Below are positions 37,821 to 46,611 of a stretch of 64,000 nucleotides of DNA, in pieces. This stretch comes from Bacteroidota bacterium (GTDB lineage: Bacteria > Bacteroidota > Bacteroidia > Flavobacteriales > Flavobacteriaceae). The translations under genes were made by a program, and so were the position numbers. Each line of letters opens with the position of its first letter. The stretch's first letter is position 1. The DNA lies in the NCBI GenBank assembly GCA_020161455.1, contig JAIUNZ010000003.1:1-64000 (forward strand), in the 5' to 3' direction. Below the pieces are notes generated by a model. The model had not been told where the DNA came from and ran no database searches. It worked only from the letters and a program-made list of their open reading frames with translations.

Positions 37821-39470
37821 ATGAAAAATTTTATTCTGATTTCATTCTTAATTTTCGGAAAGTCATTTTCACAAAATTATATGATTACTTATTCCAAAAG
37901 TTCAAACGGAAAAACTATAGAAAATCAAGATGTTTTAATGATTTTTACTAATGCAAACCATACTTTAATTACTACTAATAACATCATTTCAAAAAAAACA
38001 GAATTTCCTTTTGAACAAAATTTAGTAGTCAAAAATTCAAATGAATATATTCAAATTGCTTCTTTAAATGATAAAAAAATCATTCAAACAAAAGACAGCA
38101 TTTCACTAAACAAACAAAGTTTTGAATATCTACCTGATACTAAAAAAATTCTTGGTTATGTATGCAAAAAAGCGAAAACAACAATCAATTCAAATACTAT
38201 TGAACTTTGGTACACTAATGATTTAAAATTAAATGCTGCTCCAACCATCTTAGGGCAAAATTTAGGTTTGGTTTTAGAAATGACTCGTAATGGAAATTAT
38301 TCTATTATTGCAACTAAAATTGAAAAGACAAAATCTTTTCCAAAATTAAACTTAAATAGCTCTGAAAGCTTAGATTTAGTAACTTATCTTGATGCATTGT
38401 TGAAAAGTAGATTTACTACTATTAAAATTTTCAAAGATCAAATCATTAATTTTTCGGAGGATTCAATATCAAATGACACCATTCTTCGTTTTGCCAACGG
38501 AACGATTGCGCTTAGAAAAATGAAATTTCCAGTCATTAAAAAAGGAAGTCAAATTTTTGCAGACATCACAGAACAATCTAATGGAGATGCTTATGATAGA
38601 ACAGGTTCTTTTTTCATCATCCCAACCCTAACATCTATTTCATTTTTAGACGGTTTGAAAAAAGGAAAAGCAGCACTGCCAATTTACACTAATGGAAATG
38701 GAAAAGAATATCAAGGTGTTGTGGCTACCCAAAATTACACTCCAATTGTTGAAATGATTCGTTTCTTTACGCCTTTTGGAATTAAACACTACAATACGAT
38801 ACAACTAAAAGATAAGAACTGGCAAGACAATGTTTATTATCGTCAAGACATTTCTGATTTGAGAAATCTGTTGAACAATCAAGAAGTTTACGTTGGGATT
38901 TTTATTGGTAATTATGACAAAGGTGGACACAAAGTTTCTGCGAACATCACTATACATACCGAAGAAGAGTTGCAAAGCAAAGAGACAAAAATACTTCCGC
39001 TTTTTTGCACTAATAATGTAATGGAAATGGCCGGTCAAGAATATGGAACGATGTTTAATGTGGATAAAGGCTTGGAAGTTACATTCAAATTAGACCAAAC
39101 TCTGAAGAACTGTAAACTCCGTTATATCGTAACTGGTCACGGCGGCTGGGAAAACGGAGATGAATTTGTTCCAAAGAAAAACTCCATTTATTTAGACGGA
39201 AAAGAAAACTTTAGCTTTACACCGTGGCGACAAGATTGCGGTTCATATCGTTTGTCAAATCCAGCTTCGGGAAATTTTTCTAATGGATTGTCTTCTTCAG
39301 ATTACAGTAGAGCAAACTGGTGTCCAGGAACGGTGACTAACCCAATATATATCGATTTAGGAAATTTGGAAGTTGGAACACACACTATTCAAGTGAAAAT
39401 TCCACAAGGATTGCCAGAAGGGAACAGCTTCAACTCTTGGAATGTTTCGGGAGTTTTGATTGGAGAATAA
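37821..39470 (+). CDS. Secreted PNGase F-like deglycosidase with extra N-terminal domain, 549 aa
   Basis: The signal peptide ends near GKSFSQ. Residues ~20-180 look like a GLPGLI-type domain (ITYSKSSNGK, TILGQNLGLVLEM). Residues ~200-549 resemble PNGase F: YDRTGSF places Asp259 where PNGase F has its catalytic Asp60 (WDRY). GHGGWENGDEF (Glu444, Asp447, Glu448) and NWCPGT align with its GWGHAKPYD/EWCF and GWCPG regions. The enzyme should remove N-glycans from glycoproteins outside the cell. Total length and the extra N-terminal domain fit the type II PNGase described from Elizabethkingia better than classical PNGase F. Confidence 0.82.
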   Translation: MKNFILISFLIFGKSFSQNYMITYSKSSNGKTIENQDVLMIFTNANHTLITTNNIISKKTEFPFEQNLVVKNSNEYIQIASLNDKKIIQTKDSISLNKQSFEYLPDTKKILGYVCKKAKTTINSNTIELWYTNDLKLNAAPTILGQNLGLVLEMTRNGNYSIIATKIEKTKSFPKLNLNSSESLDLVTYLDALLKSRFTTIKIFKDQIINFSEDSISNDTILRFANGTIALRKMKFPVIKKGSQIFADITEQSNGDAYDRTGSFFIIPTLTSISFLDGLKKGKAALPIYTNGNGKEYQGVVATQNYTPIVEMIRFFTPFGIKHYNTIQLKDKNWQDNVYYRQDISDLRNLLNNQEVYVGIFIGNYDKGGHKVSANITIHTEEELQSKETKILPLFCTNNVMEMAGQEYGTMFNVDKGLEVTFKLDQTLKNCKLRYIVTGHGGWENGDEFVPKKNSIYLDGKENFSFTPWRQDCGSYRLSNPASGNFSNGLSSSDYSRANWCPGTVTNPIYIDLGNLEVGTHTIQVKIPQGLPEGNSFNSWNVSGVLIGE

Positions 39471-39690
39471 TTATTTTTTTCTCCAATGCATTAATGGTAA
39501 CAATTTTTCCTTCTTGCATGATAACCAAAGATTGATTTTTATTGTTTTCTCAAAGAGCTCACGAAACTTCGTTTTCAGCTGCATTAACAAACTCTTTACA
39601 TTCTAACATTTCAGGTAAAATGGTGAAGGAAGTTGTTGTTTTTCCTGCACCATTACAACCTGCTGTGATATAAAGATTTATTACTTTCAT
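39471..39690 (-). pseudogene. Remnant of a zeta-toxin-like ATPase gene
   Basis: The leftward frame from ATG at 39688-39690 reads MKVINLYITAGCNGAGKTTT, with a Walker A (GCNGAGKT), then LPEMLECKEFVNAAENEVS and two TGA stops. In-frame residues NQSLVIMQEGKIVTINALE follow. Start and end of a small zeta-like kinase are retained, with most of the middle missing. It lies between convergently and co-directionally oriented healthy genes. Confidence 0.72.
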
Positions 39691-39691
39691 C

Positions 39692-41053
39692 TTATTTTAT
39701 CGAACTAATCACATCATGCTTAGTAATAATGTGATGTTTTCCATTTTCTAAAGCTACCAAAACCGCTTGATTGTCTTTAGTAATTAGCTTGGAAATTTCT
39801 TCAATCGGCGTATTTGCTTTTACTATTGGGTAAGGTTTACCCATTATTTCACGAATAGGTTTGTCTGCTATGTTTTTGTTTTCCACATAACTTCTAAACA
39901 AATCTGTTTCATCAATACTTCCCACAAAGCCATTTATATCCATTACTGGGATTTGTGATATATTATATTTTTTTAATCTATCAATAGCATGTGATACTAA
40001 TTCTTCTGTTCTTACTATTACTAATGGTTTGTCTTTATGTTCTTTAATTAAGTCTTCTGCTTTGGTAATTTCTTCCTCCAAAAAACCTCTTTCGCGCATC
40101 CAATCATCGTTGAACATTTTGCCTACATAGCGGCTTCCGCTATCGTGAAATAAAACCACTACAACATCTTCAGGCTTGAAATGTTCTTTTAATTGATGTA
40201 ATCCTTTAATACAAGAACCAGCCGAATTACCCACAAAAATTCCTTCTTCCAAAGCAATTTTTCGAGTATAAACAGCAGCATCTTTATCGGTTACTTTAGT
40301 AAAACCGTCAATTAAAGAGAAATCAACATTCTTTGGCAAAATATCTTCGCCAATTCCTTCGGTAATGTATGAGTAAACTTCATTTTCGTCAAAAATTCCA
40401 GTTTCGTGATATTTTTTAAAAACAGAACCATACGTATCGATTCCCCAAATTTTAATGTTTGGGTTTTTCTCTTTCAAATATTTTGCAACACCTGAAATGG
40501 TTCCACCAGTGCCTACTCCAACAACAAAGTGTGTAATTTTGCCATCTGTTTGCTCCCAAATTTCTGGACCAGTTTGCTCGTAATGTGCTATTGCATTGGA
40601 TGGATTATCATATTGATTCACATACCAAGAATTAGGAATTTCGGTACTTAATCTTTTTGAAACCGAGTAATAAGAACGAGGATCTGTCGGTTCAACATCG
40701 GTTGGACAAACAACTACTTTTGCACCAACAGCACGAAGAATATCCATTTTTTCTTTTGATTGCTTATCAGTAATTACAAAAATACATTTGTATCCTTTAA
40801 CAATCGCGGCTAATGCCAAACCCATTCCTGTATTTCCAGAAGTTCCTTCAATGATAGTTCCACCTGGCTTTAGTCTTCCGTCAGCTTCGGCATCTTCTAC
40901 CATTTTTAAAGCCATTCTATCCTTGACTGAATTTCCAGGATTAAAAGTTTCTACTTTGGCCAATACTAAAGCATCAATTCCTTCAACAACTTTGTTAAGC
41001 TTTACTAAAGGAGTATTGCCTATAGTACCTAATATGTTTTCTGCGTATTTCAT
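39692..41053 (-). CDS. PLP-dependent cysteine/cystathionine β-synthase with CBS domains, 453 aa
   Basis: Fold-type II PLP enzyme: the PLP lysine is Lys44 in NSVKDRM, and the phosphate-binding loop is EGTSGNTGMG. A GVGTGGTISG loop follows. Two CBS domains occupy about residues 340-453, as in cystathionine β-synthase, where they regulate activity. The N-terminal heme domain of the animal enzyme is absent. The reaction is either cysteine synthesis from O-acetylserine or cystathionine formation, and sequence alone does not decide. Confidence 0.88.
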   Translation of the reverse strand: MKYAENILGTIGNTPLVKLNKVVEGIDALVLAKVETFNPGNSVKDRMALKMVEDAEADGRLKPGGTIIEGTSGNTGMGLALAAIVKGYKCIFVITDKQSKEKMDILRAVGAKVVVCPTDVEPTDPRSYYSVSKRLSTEIPNSWYVNQYDNPSNAIAHYEQTGPEIWEQTDGKITHFVVGVGTGGTISGVAKYLKEKNPNIKIWGIDTYGSVFKKYHETGIFDENEVYSYITEGIGEDILPKNVDFSLIDGFTKVTDKDAAVYTRKIALEEGIFVGNSAGSCIKGLHQLKEHFKPEDVVVVLFHDSGSRYVGKMFNDDWMRERGFLEEEITKAEDLIKEHKDKPLVIVRTEELVSHAIDRLKKYNISQIPVMDINGFVGSIDETDLFRSYVENKNIADKPIREIMGKPYPIVKANTPIEEISKLITKDNQAVLVALENGKHHIITKHDVISSIK

Positions 41054-41188
41054 TCTTTTTGTGGTTACTTTTTGTGGTGCAAATGTATTGATAATAAAAA
41101 TGTTTACAAAAATTCAATTGAATTATCGTTTGAATGTAAACTTACAAAGTTATAACGCTAAAATTGTTATTATTGAATTTTAAAAAAA

Positions 41189-43147
41189 CTATTGAAAGAA
41201 AGTCCAAACCAACCCAAAACGGATAGTAAAATCTCGATAAGGATAATTTGGTGCGGTAAGGAAATTGTTTCCTGACATTTTTGAATTAAAATGTTCTGCT
41301 TTTAAGAAAATACGAGTTTGTCGGATTCGAGCATTGATGAAAAAATCAAGCATTGGATAATCACCTACTTTAGTATTATTTTGCACAAAAGCCTCCGCAA
41401 CAACAGGATTATAGTCATTAATGTAATAGCTTGTGAAATAGTTGAATGTAAAACCTGTTTGCAAATAAAGTGCTTTCTTGAAGAAATAATTTGTAAAATA
41501 CAACGAGTTTCGAGTAACAATTTGTGGTACGTTTAAAATAGGATCTTGTTGATCAACTTTTTGATATAAAATGGTATTATCAAGAGCTAATTTCCACCAT
41601 TTGAATTCACGACTGGCTTTTATTGATAAATAATTTATGGTGTTTTCATATTGTTTTGGAGAAATGAGTTGTTGATTATCAATAGTGCTAACATTGGTGA
41701 AATACAAATGGTCATTTAAAGAAGAAACCTGTAAAGAGGCGGTTAACCATTGCGTTTTGGCTGTTGCTTCAAAATTATTAATTTTTTCGTTTTTAAAATT
41801 ATTCGACCAATTATAAGCAACAAAATCACTTTGAAAAAGAGTATAAGTTACATCCGGTATTTTACTGATTAGTTGGTATTGAAAAATAAATTCGTTTTTT
41901 TCGTTTAATTTGTAATGCAGTTTCGCATCAAGATTTGACATAGGTTGCTTTGAAATAGAGTTAGAAGCGGTGAAAACACCATTCCATTTATTTTTTCTAT
42001 ATTCATATTGACCTCCAACAGTATTGATTTCTTGAGAAAGTTTATTTGGAATGACGCCACTTTCAAGAACTAACACTCTATCATAGTAATAATTATATCT
42101 AAAATCTTCGGCGAAAAATTGAAACTTACCTAATGTTTTGTTTTCATAGATAGCACCAACTTTATTGTACATCTTATTATAATGCGTTTGGTTCTTTAAA
42201 TCTGAAAAAACATAAGCATCACCAAATCGATTAAACTTTGTAGTTCCAATTGTTGATGCTATTGTCTTTTGACTATATTCAAAAAACTTGGTTTCAAAAT
42301 TAAATTGATGTGTGATATATAGATTATTTGAAACATCATTTGTATTTATACGAAAAGAATGATCAACAAAGAAACGTTTCCCTTTTAAAAAAGATTCGGC
42401 ATCTCTCAAATAGACTGCCAAACGCTCTCTATTGTCAAAATCAGGATTTGCACTGGTAAAATCGGAAACAGTGGTTAAACCTCCATTTTCTCCATTTAAC
42501 AAATCTTGACCTGTGTAATGAAAATTCATATAATAGCGCTTGTTTACTGTATTATAGCTTGATGTAAAACGAAAATTTCCAGCACTTGACAATTGATTAA
42601 TATACCTTCCCAAAGACCTTATTCCTTTGTATGCAATAGAAAAATTAAATCTCTCCGAAGTATTTACAGAAATTATAGCATCTAACGACTGTCCTTGTTG
42701 CATTACAGTTTTAAAATACAATTCTGTAATTGGTGTTGCTACCGAATAATAGTTGATATCATTTACTTCTAAATAATTAAAGTGCTTTCCAGAAAAACCG
42801 ATTTCTGGAAAACTATTTTGAGTTTTTAATCCATAATCTAGCACTGTATAGGTTTGTCCTTCGTTGGCAAAAGGCAATAAACCGAATATATCTTTTCTAA
42901 GATAATTATACTTATATTCTTTTTGAATGGTTAATGAAGTATCAACATAAGTTGTATCTTTTTCAATAGAAATTATTCGATATTGATCAAAAGTTGCTTT
43001 TGGGGAATTTGCTTTCACTGACTTTTTGGAACCTTCATTAATGACTGTTGGTTTAGAGTCTTTTGGAGCTAAATTTTTTTTTGCATTTTGAGCAAATCCA
43101 AAACTAAAAAAAACCAGTAAAATAAAGTTATAAATTAATCTATTCAT
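41189..43147 (-). CDS. Putative outer-membrane porin (Porin_10-like), 652 aa
   Basis: A signal peptide ends near GFAQ. A basic Lys/Ser-rich linker is followed by a long β-barrel-like region rich in alternating aromatic residues, ending in LVWTFFQ with a terminal aromatic pair typical of outer-membrane barrels. FGLLPFANEGQTY and NFHYTGQDLLNGENG are motifs I associate with the Bacteroidetes Porin_10 family. It probably forms an outer-membrane channel of unknown selectivity. It stands alone between a CBS-type enzyme and an S8 protease. Confidence 0.75.
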   Translation of the reverse strand: MNRLIYNFILLVFFSFGFAQNAKKNLAPKDSKPTVINEGSKKSVKANSPKATFDQYRIISIEKDTTYVDTSLTIQKEYKYNYLRKDIFGLLPFANEGQTYTVLDYGLKTQNSFPEIGFSGKHFNYLEVNDINYYSVATPITELYFKTVMQQGQSLDAIISVNTSERFNFSIAYKGIRSLGRYINQLSSAGNFRFTSSYNTVNKRYYMNFHYTGQDLLNGENGGLTTVSDFTSANPDFDNRERLAVYLRDAESFLKGKRFFVDHSFRINTNDVSNNLYITHQFNFETKFFEYSQKTIASTIGTTKFNRFGDAYVFSDLKNQTHYNKMYNKVGAIYENKTLGKFQFFAEDFRYNYYYDRVLVLESGVIPNKLSQEINTVGGQYEYRKNKWNGVFTASNSISKQPMSNLDAKLHYKLNEKNEFIFQYQLISKIPDVTYTLFQSDFVAYNWSNNFKNEKINNFEATAKTQWLTASLQVSSLNDHLYFTNVSTIDNQQLISPKQYENTINYLSIKASREFKWWKLALDNTILYQKVDQQDPILNVPQIVTRNSLYFTNYFFKKALYLQTGFTFNYFTSYYINDYNPVVAEAFVQNNTKVGDYPMLDFFINARIRQTRIFLKAEHFNSKMSGNNFLTAPNYPYRDFTIRFGLVWTFFQ

Positions 43148-43198
43148 TCTTGAAAATTACTTAGCAAAAATACACAAAACTATTTGTAATAAAATCAT

Positions 43199-43226
43199 AA
43201 AAAAACCACCTATGAAGGTGGTTTTA
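43199..43226 (-). terminator. Terminator after the S8 peptidase gene
   Basis: ACCACCT pairs with AGGTGGT around a 4-nt loop (43205-43222), with A-run on the left and T-run on the right. It lies 22 bp beyond the stop. Confidence 0.8.
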
Positions 43227-43247
43227 ATATTTTAATATAAAAACGTC

Positions 43248-45104
43248 TTATTGTTTTACAAATTTCTTAGTAACTGATGATTGCTCAGAAACAAAAGTAA
43301 CGAAATAAATTCCAGATGATAAGTTTGAAACATCAATATCATTATGATTCAAATCAGCTTTAAAGTTATTTATAGCTTTACCCGAAACGTCATTAATTCT
43401 AATAGAATCTATTGATATAGCATCATTAATAGAATAATTCAAAGTATTAGTAGTAGGATTAGGATAAATAAATACATTTTTATCAAAATCATAATTACTA
43501 GTATTCAAGTTTATTCCAGTTGACCCATTTGCAATTAGTGAGAACACTTGAGAACCGCCTGTTAACGTGGCTTTATGAGAAACCTGAATAGTATAAACAC
43601 CTGGTTGAGCGTTTTCTATTTCTACTTTTTCAATATTATCAACATTATTGTCTGAATCATTTGTTGCAGGAGCAGCAACATCTTCAACATTCAATTTCCA
43701 AGGAAAATACACTTGTCCATTTTTTAAAATTTTTAAGTCTAAATTATTTTTAAGTCTTGGTGTTCTATTATCTTCAGCAGTTCCATTTGAAGCTCCTGTT
43801 GGATCAGTCCAACAAATAGTTGCTGACAACTTTTGGGCGGAGTCTAATGTAATTTGTTTAGTAAATATCTGATTGTTGGTCAAAGTATTTTCTTCTAATA
43901 CAGTTGATATATTTTTGTTGGTAATAATATTAGCAGCTGCTTCCGCATTTGCCAATCCCCATCCAAATTCATAATCAGGTCCAGGATTTAAACCAGCTTC
44001 ACTCGCTGAATGACAAATTAGACCTCTAACAGTTGAGGCTCTCATGAAAAGAGAAGTATTTAAATTATTATAGTGCTTTTGTAACATCAAAATCATACCT
44101 GTTATTGCTGGAGCCGCCATAGATGTTCCGCTCAATACGGCATATTGATTATTAGTTAAACTTCCGCACGAACTTACATCCACACCTTTAGCAGAAATAT
44201 CTGGTTTAATTCTACCATCATCAGTTGGGCCATAATTACTGAACGAACTCATTGAGACACTTGAACTATTAATGTAATTAATCACTTGATCAACTGCAGC
44301 AACAGAAATACCATTTTTAGAAGTTGAGAAACCTGTAACCAAATCATAACCTCCTTTAGCGGATACTTGTTCTAAATTTGTATTATTTCTATCATTGCCA
44401 GCAGCAATTACAATTTGATAATATGGATATGTATTTGATAGTTGATCTATTTGCACAGATGAACCATCATAAGAGCCAAAAGTTGCAATTGGAAGATTGG
44501 CTGTGTTATAACCATAAGAATGATTTGAAACTAAAAAACCTTGTGCACCATAAGTAGACATTTCAGAAATATCTGAACTCCAATCATATGTTTTAGCCAT
44601 TGCCCCATAAGCAATACCTTTTCTAATTGAGCTAACTCCAGAAGCAAGAATTGTCCCTGTGACGTGAGTAGCATGTGAACTAAATCCAGTAGCATCATCA
44701 CTAGGTGTTACTCTTCCAATCAATTCAATATGAGTTTCCCTAACTTTACTACCATCCCAAACTGCTGCAGTCATTCCATCACCTGTAACATTCAATCCAA
44801 GTGATCCAGAAGGATACATTGTATTAGTTTTTATAGTCTGTGAAGATCCCGCATTATAAGTAGTAAAAAAAACTGGAAGGTCATAATAAAATCGTTGTAA
44901 TGACTTTATTTCAGAGTTTTTAATTGGATGGTTTTTTAAATAATCAGCAATTTTATCTTTTTGCTGTTTATCCATTAAGGCGATGGTATCATTTAATTTA
45001 ATAATATCAACCTGCCTATAGGAAGATATAATTCTCAACCTCTCTTTTGTTGTTTGTCCAACGGAGACTACCGAAATTAATAATAATATATAAAAGTATT
45101 TCAT
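43248..45104 (-). CDS. S8 (subtilisin-type) peptidase with type IX sorting domain, 618 aa
   Basis: Signal peptide followed by a propeptide-like stretch and a subtilisin catalytic domain: Asp117 (AVWDG), His144 (SHATHVTG) and Ser328 (SGTSMAAP) form the triad. A β-sandwich segment precedes a C-terminal type A sorting domain (YPNPTTNTLNY, ending VTKKFVKQ). It should be exported through the type IX system and degrade proteins outside the cell. It lies behind SusD/SusC with a hairpin in the 47-bp spacer, so the protease may supply peptides to that uptake pair. Confidence 0.92.
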   Translation of the reverse strand: MKYFYILLLISVVSVGQTTKERLRIISSYRQVDIIKLNDTIALMDKQQKDKIADYLKNHPIKNSEIKSLQRFYYDLPVFFTTYNAGSSQTIKTNTMYPSGSLGLNVTGDGMTAAVWDGSKVRETHIELIGRVTPSDDATGFSSHATHVTGTILASGVSSIRKGIAYGAMAKTYDWSSDISEMSTYGAQGFLVSNHSYGYNTANLPIATFGSYDGSSVQIDQLSNTYPYYQIVIAAGNDRNNTNLEQVSAKGGYDLVTGFSTSKNGISVAAVDQVINYINSSSVSMSSFSNYGPTDDGRIKPDISAKGVDVSSCGSLTNNQYAVLSGTSMAAPAITGMILMLQKHYNNLNTSLFMRASTVRGLICHSASEAGLNPGPDYEFGWGLANAEAAANIITNKNISTVLEENTLTNNQIFTKQITLDSAQKLSATICWTDPTGASNGTAEDNRTPRLKNNLDLKILKNGQVYFPWKLNVEDVAAPATNDSDNNVDNIEKVEIENAQPGVYTIQVSHKATLTGGSQVFSLIANGSTGINLNTSNYDFDKNVFIYPNPTTNTLNYSINDAISIDSIRINDVSGKAINNFKADLNHNDIDVSNLSSGIYFVTFVSEQSSVTKKFVKQ

Positions 45105-45118
45105 TTTTTTTTAATAAG

Positions 45119-45143
45119 AAACCTCCCGTTAAGCGGGAGGTTT
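45119..45143 (-). terminator. Hairpin between susD-like and S8 peptidase genes
   Basis: AAACCTCCCG (45119-45128) pairs with CGGGAGGTTT (45134-45143). The leftward transcript continues TTATT and reaches the peptidase start 14 bp later, so it could be a leaky terminator. Confidence 0.75.
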
Positions 45144-45151
45144 GTAAATTT

Positions 45152-46600
45152 TTAATACCCTGGATTTTGTTGGAAATTTGAATTTAAATCTCTGTAATAC
45201 TTAGGTATTGGCATTTGCCATCTATAATCATTAGGTTCAATGTGTGTTATTGTAGCTGGAACACCTGTCCCATCAGCAAAATGACCATCTGTCGCACTTC
45301 TGTCCATTGGAAGTGCTAAGCGTTTAAGAGTAAAAAACCTGTCATACTCGAAGGCTAACTCTAACCTTCTTTCTTTCATAATTGCATCCCACAATGCAAT
45401 TCCAGATTCATTACCTGAAACAAAAGGAGTATATCTTTTACTTCTAACATTATCTAATAAACTTAATCCACCTCCATTTATTTTGTATTGAGCCTCAGCC
45501 ATGTTAAGATAAACCTCTTCCATTCTTAATACTTTAATATCGACAAGATTAGCAGGTGCACCTGGACGTCCATCATATTTGATTATATGATTATATGACT
45601 TTCCAGCATAGTTTGATGTAGCAAGATACGCAGCTTTTCTAACGTCAACTACAGAAGGAGTTGTTGGAGTAAATAAATCATAAAACTCTTTGGTCACAAG
45701 GAATTCAGACTTTCTATTGGATGCTGAACCTTGAAAAAAAACTGTTCCTGGTGTTACACCATCTGTGTTTTCAGCTCTAATTTTAAAAAGGACTCCATTA
45801 ACATTAGCATCATTCCAAAGATTGACAAATGTTGTTCCAGATGCAATATTATTCATTAATCCTGTTGCATTGTTAATAGCCAATTGTCCATTATCAATAA
45901 CTTTTTGATAATCTCCCAAATATAAATAAACCCTAGATAGTAACGCATACACAGCTGATTTACCTGCACGTCCTACAGCAACACCATTATCTACATTAAT
46001 CAAGTCTTTTGCAATCAATAAATCATCAAGTATTTTTTGATAAGTTTCAGCAACCGTTGGTCTTGATGGTTTTGCAAAAGGCTCATATGTGTTTAAATAA
46101 TACATTCCAAATGAACCATTTGCATCCAAAGATTGCGTTGGTATTTTTGAATAAGATCTCACTAAATCAAAATGACTTAGAGCTCTTAAAAAACGTGCTT
46201 CACCTTCAAAATTATTTTTATCTGAACTTTCTGGTAAATTATCTAAGTTATTAATAACTTGACTAGCCATTTCACAAGATCTATAAGCACCTTCCAAATA
46301 ATCAAAGCTTGTCTGACTTGCTGTTAAATTCCATCTATAACCATCTAAATTTGTACCTCTTCCTTGAGGACTATAGATAACATTATCAGTCATACATTCT
46401 GTGTCTATAATAAATTGTCCTTCATAGCCATTTCCATCTTGAAGATATAAATAAGCTCCTCGGACAGCTCTTTCAAAATCTGCTTTATCTTCAAAAGTCA
46501 ATTCAGGAGTAAAAGCATCATAAGGTTTTAAATCAATATCCTTATCATCACAAGAAAATAAGGTTATTGAAAACAATGATAAATAAATTATTTTTTTCAT
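45152..46600 (-). CDS. SusD/RagB-like nutrient-binding lipoprotein, 482 aa
   Basis: Lipoprotein signal ending LFSC (Cys17). The segment DLKPYDAFTPELTFEDKADF is typical of SusD-like proteins, and the C-terminal part has RRLELAFEYDRFFTLKRL and ends PGY. SusD-like proteins cap the partner SusC transporter and capture the substrate on the cell surface. It is 11 bp downstream of the susC-like gene. The substrate is not evident; the linked peptidase suggests peptides rather than glycans. Confidence 0.94.
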   Translation of the reverse strand: MKKIIYLSLFSITLFSCDDKDIDLKPYDAFTPELTFEDKADFERAVRGAYLYLQDGNGYEGQFIIDTECMTDNVIYSPQGRGTNLDGYRWNLTASQTSFDYLEGAYRSCEMASQVINNLDNLPESSDKNNFEGEARFLRALSHFDLVRSYSKIPTQSLDANGSFGMYYLNTYEPFAKPSRPTVAETYQKILDDLLIAKDLINVDNGVAVGRAGKSAVYALLSRVYLYLGDYQKVIDNGQLAINNATGLMNNIASGTTFVNLWNDANVNGVLFKIRAENTDGVTPGTVFFQGSASNRKSEFLVTKEFYDLFTPTTPSVVDVRKAAYLATSNYAGKSYNHIIKYDGRPGAPANLVDIKVLRMEEVYLNMAEAQYKINGGGLSLLDNVRSKRYTPFVSGNESGIALWDAIMKERRLELAFEYDRFFTLKRLALPMDRSATDGHFADGTGVPATITHIEPNDYRWQMPIPKYYRDLNSNFQQNPGY

Positions 46601-46611
46601 ATTACAATTTT

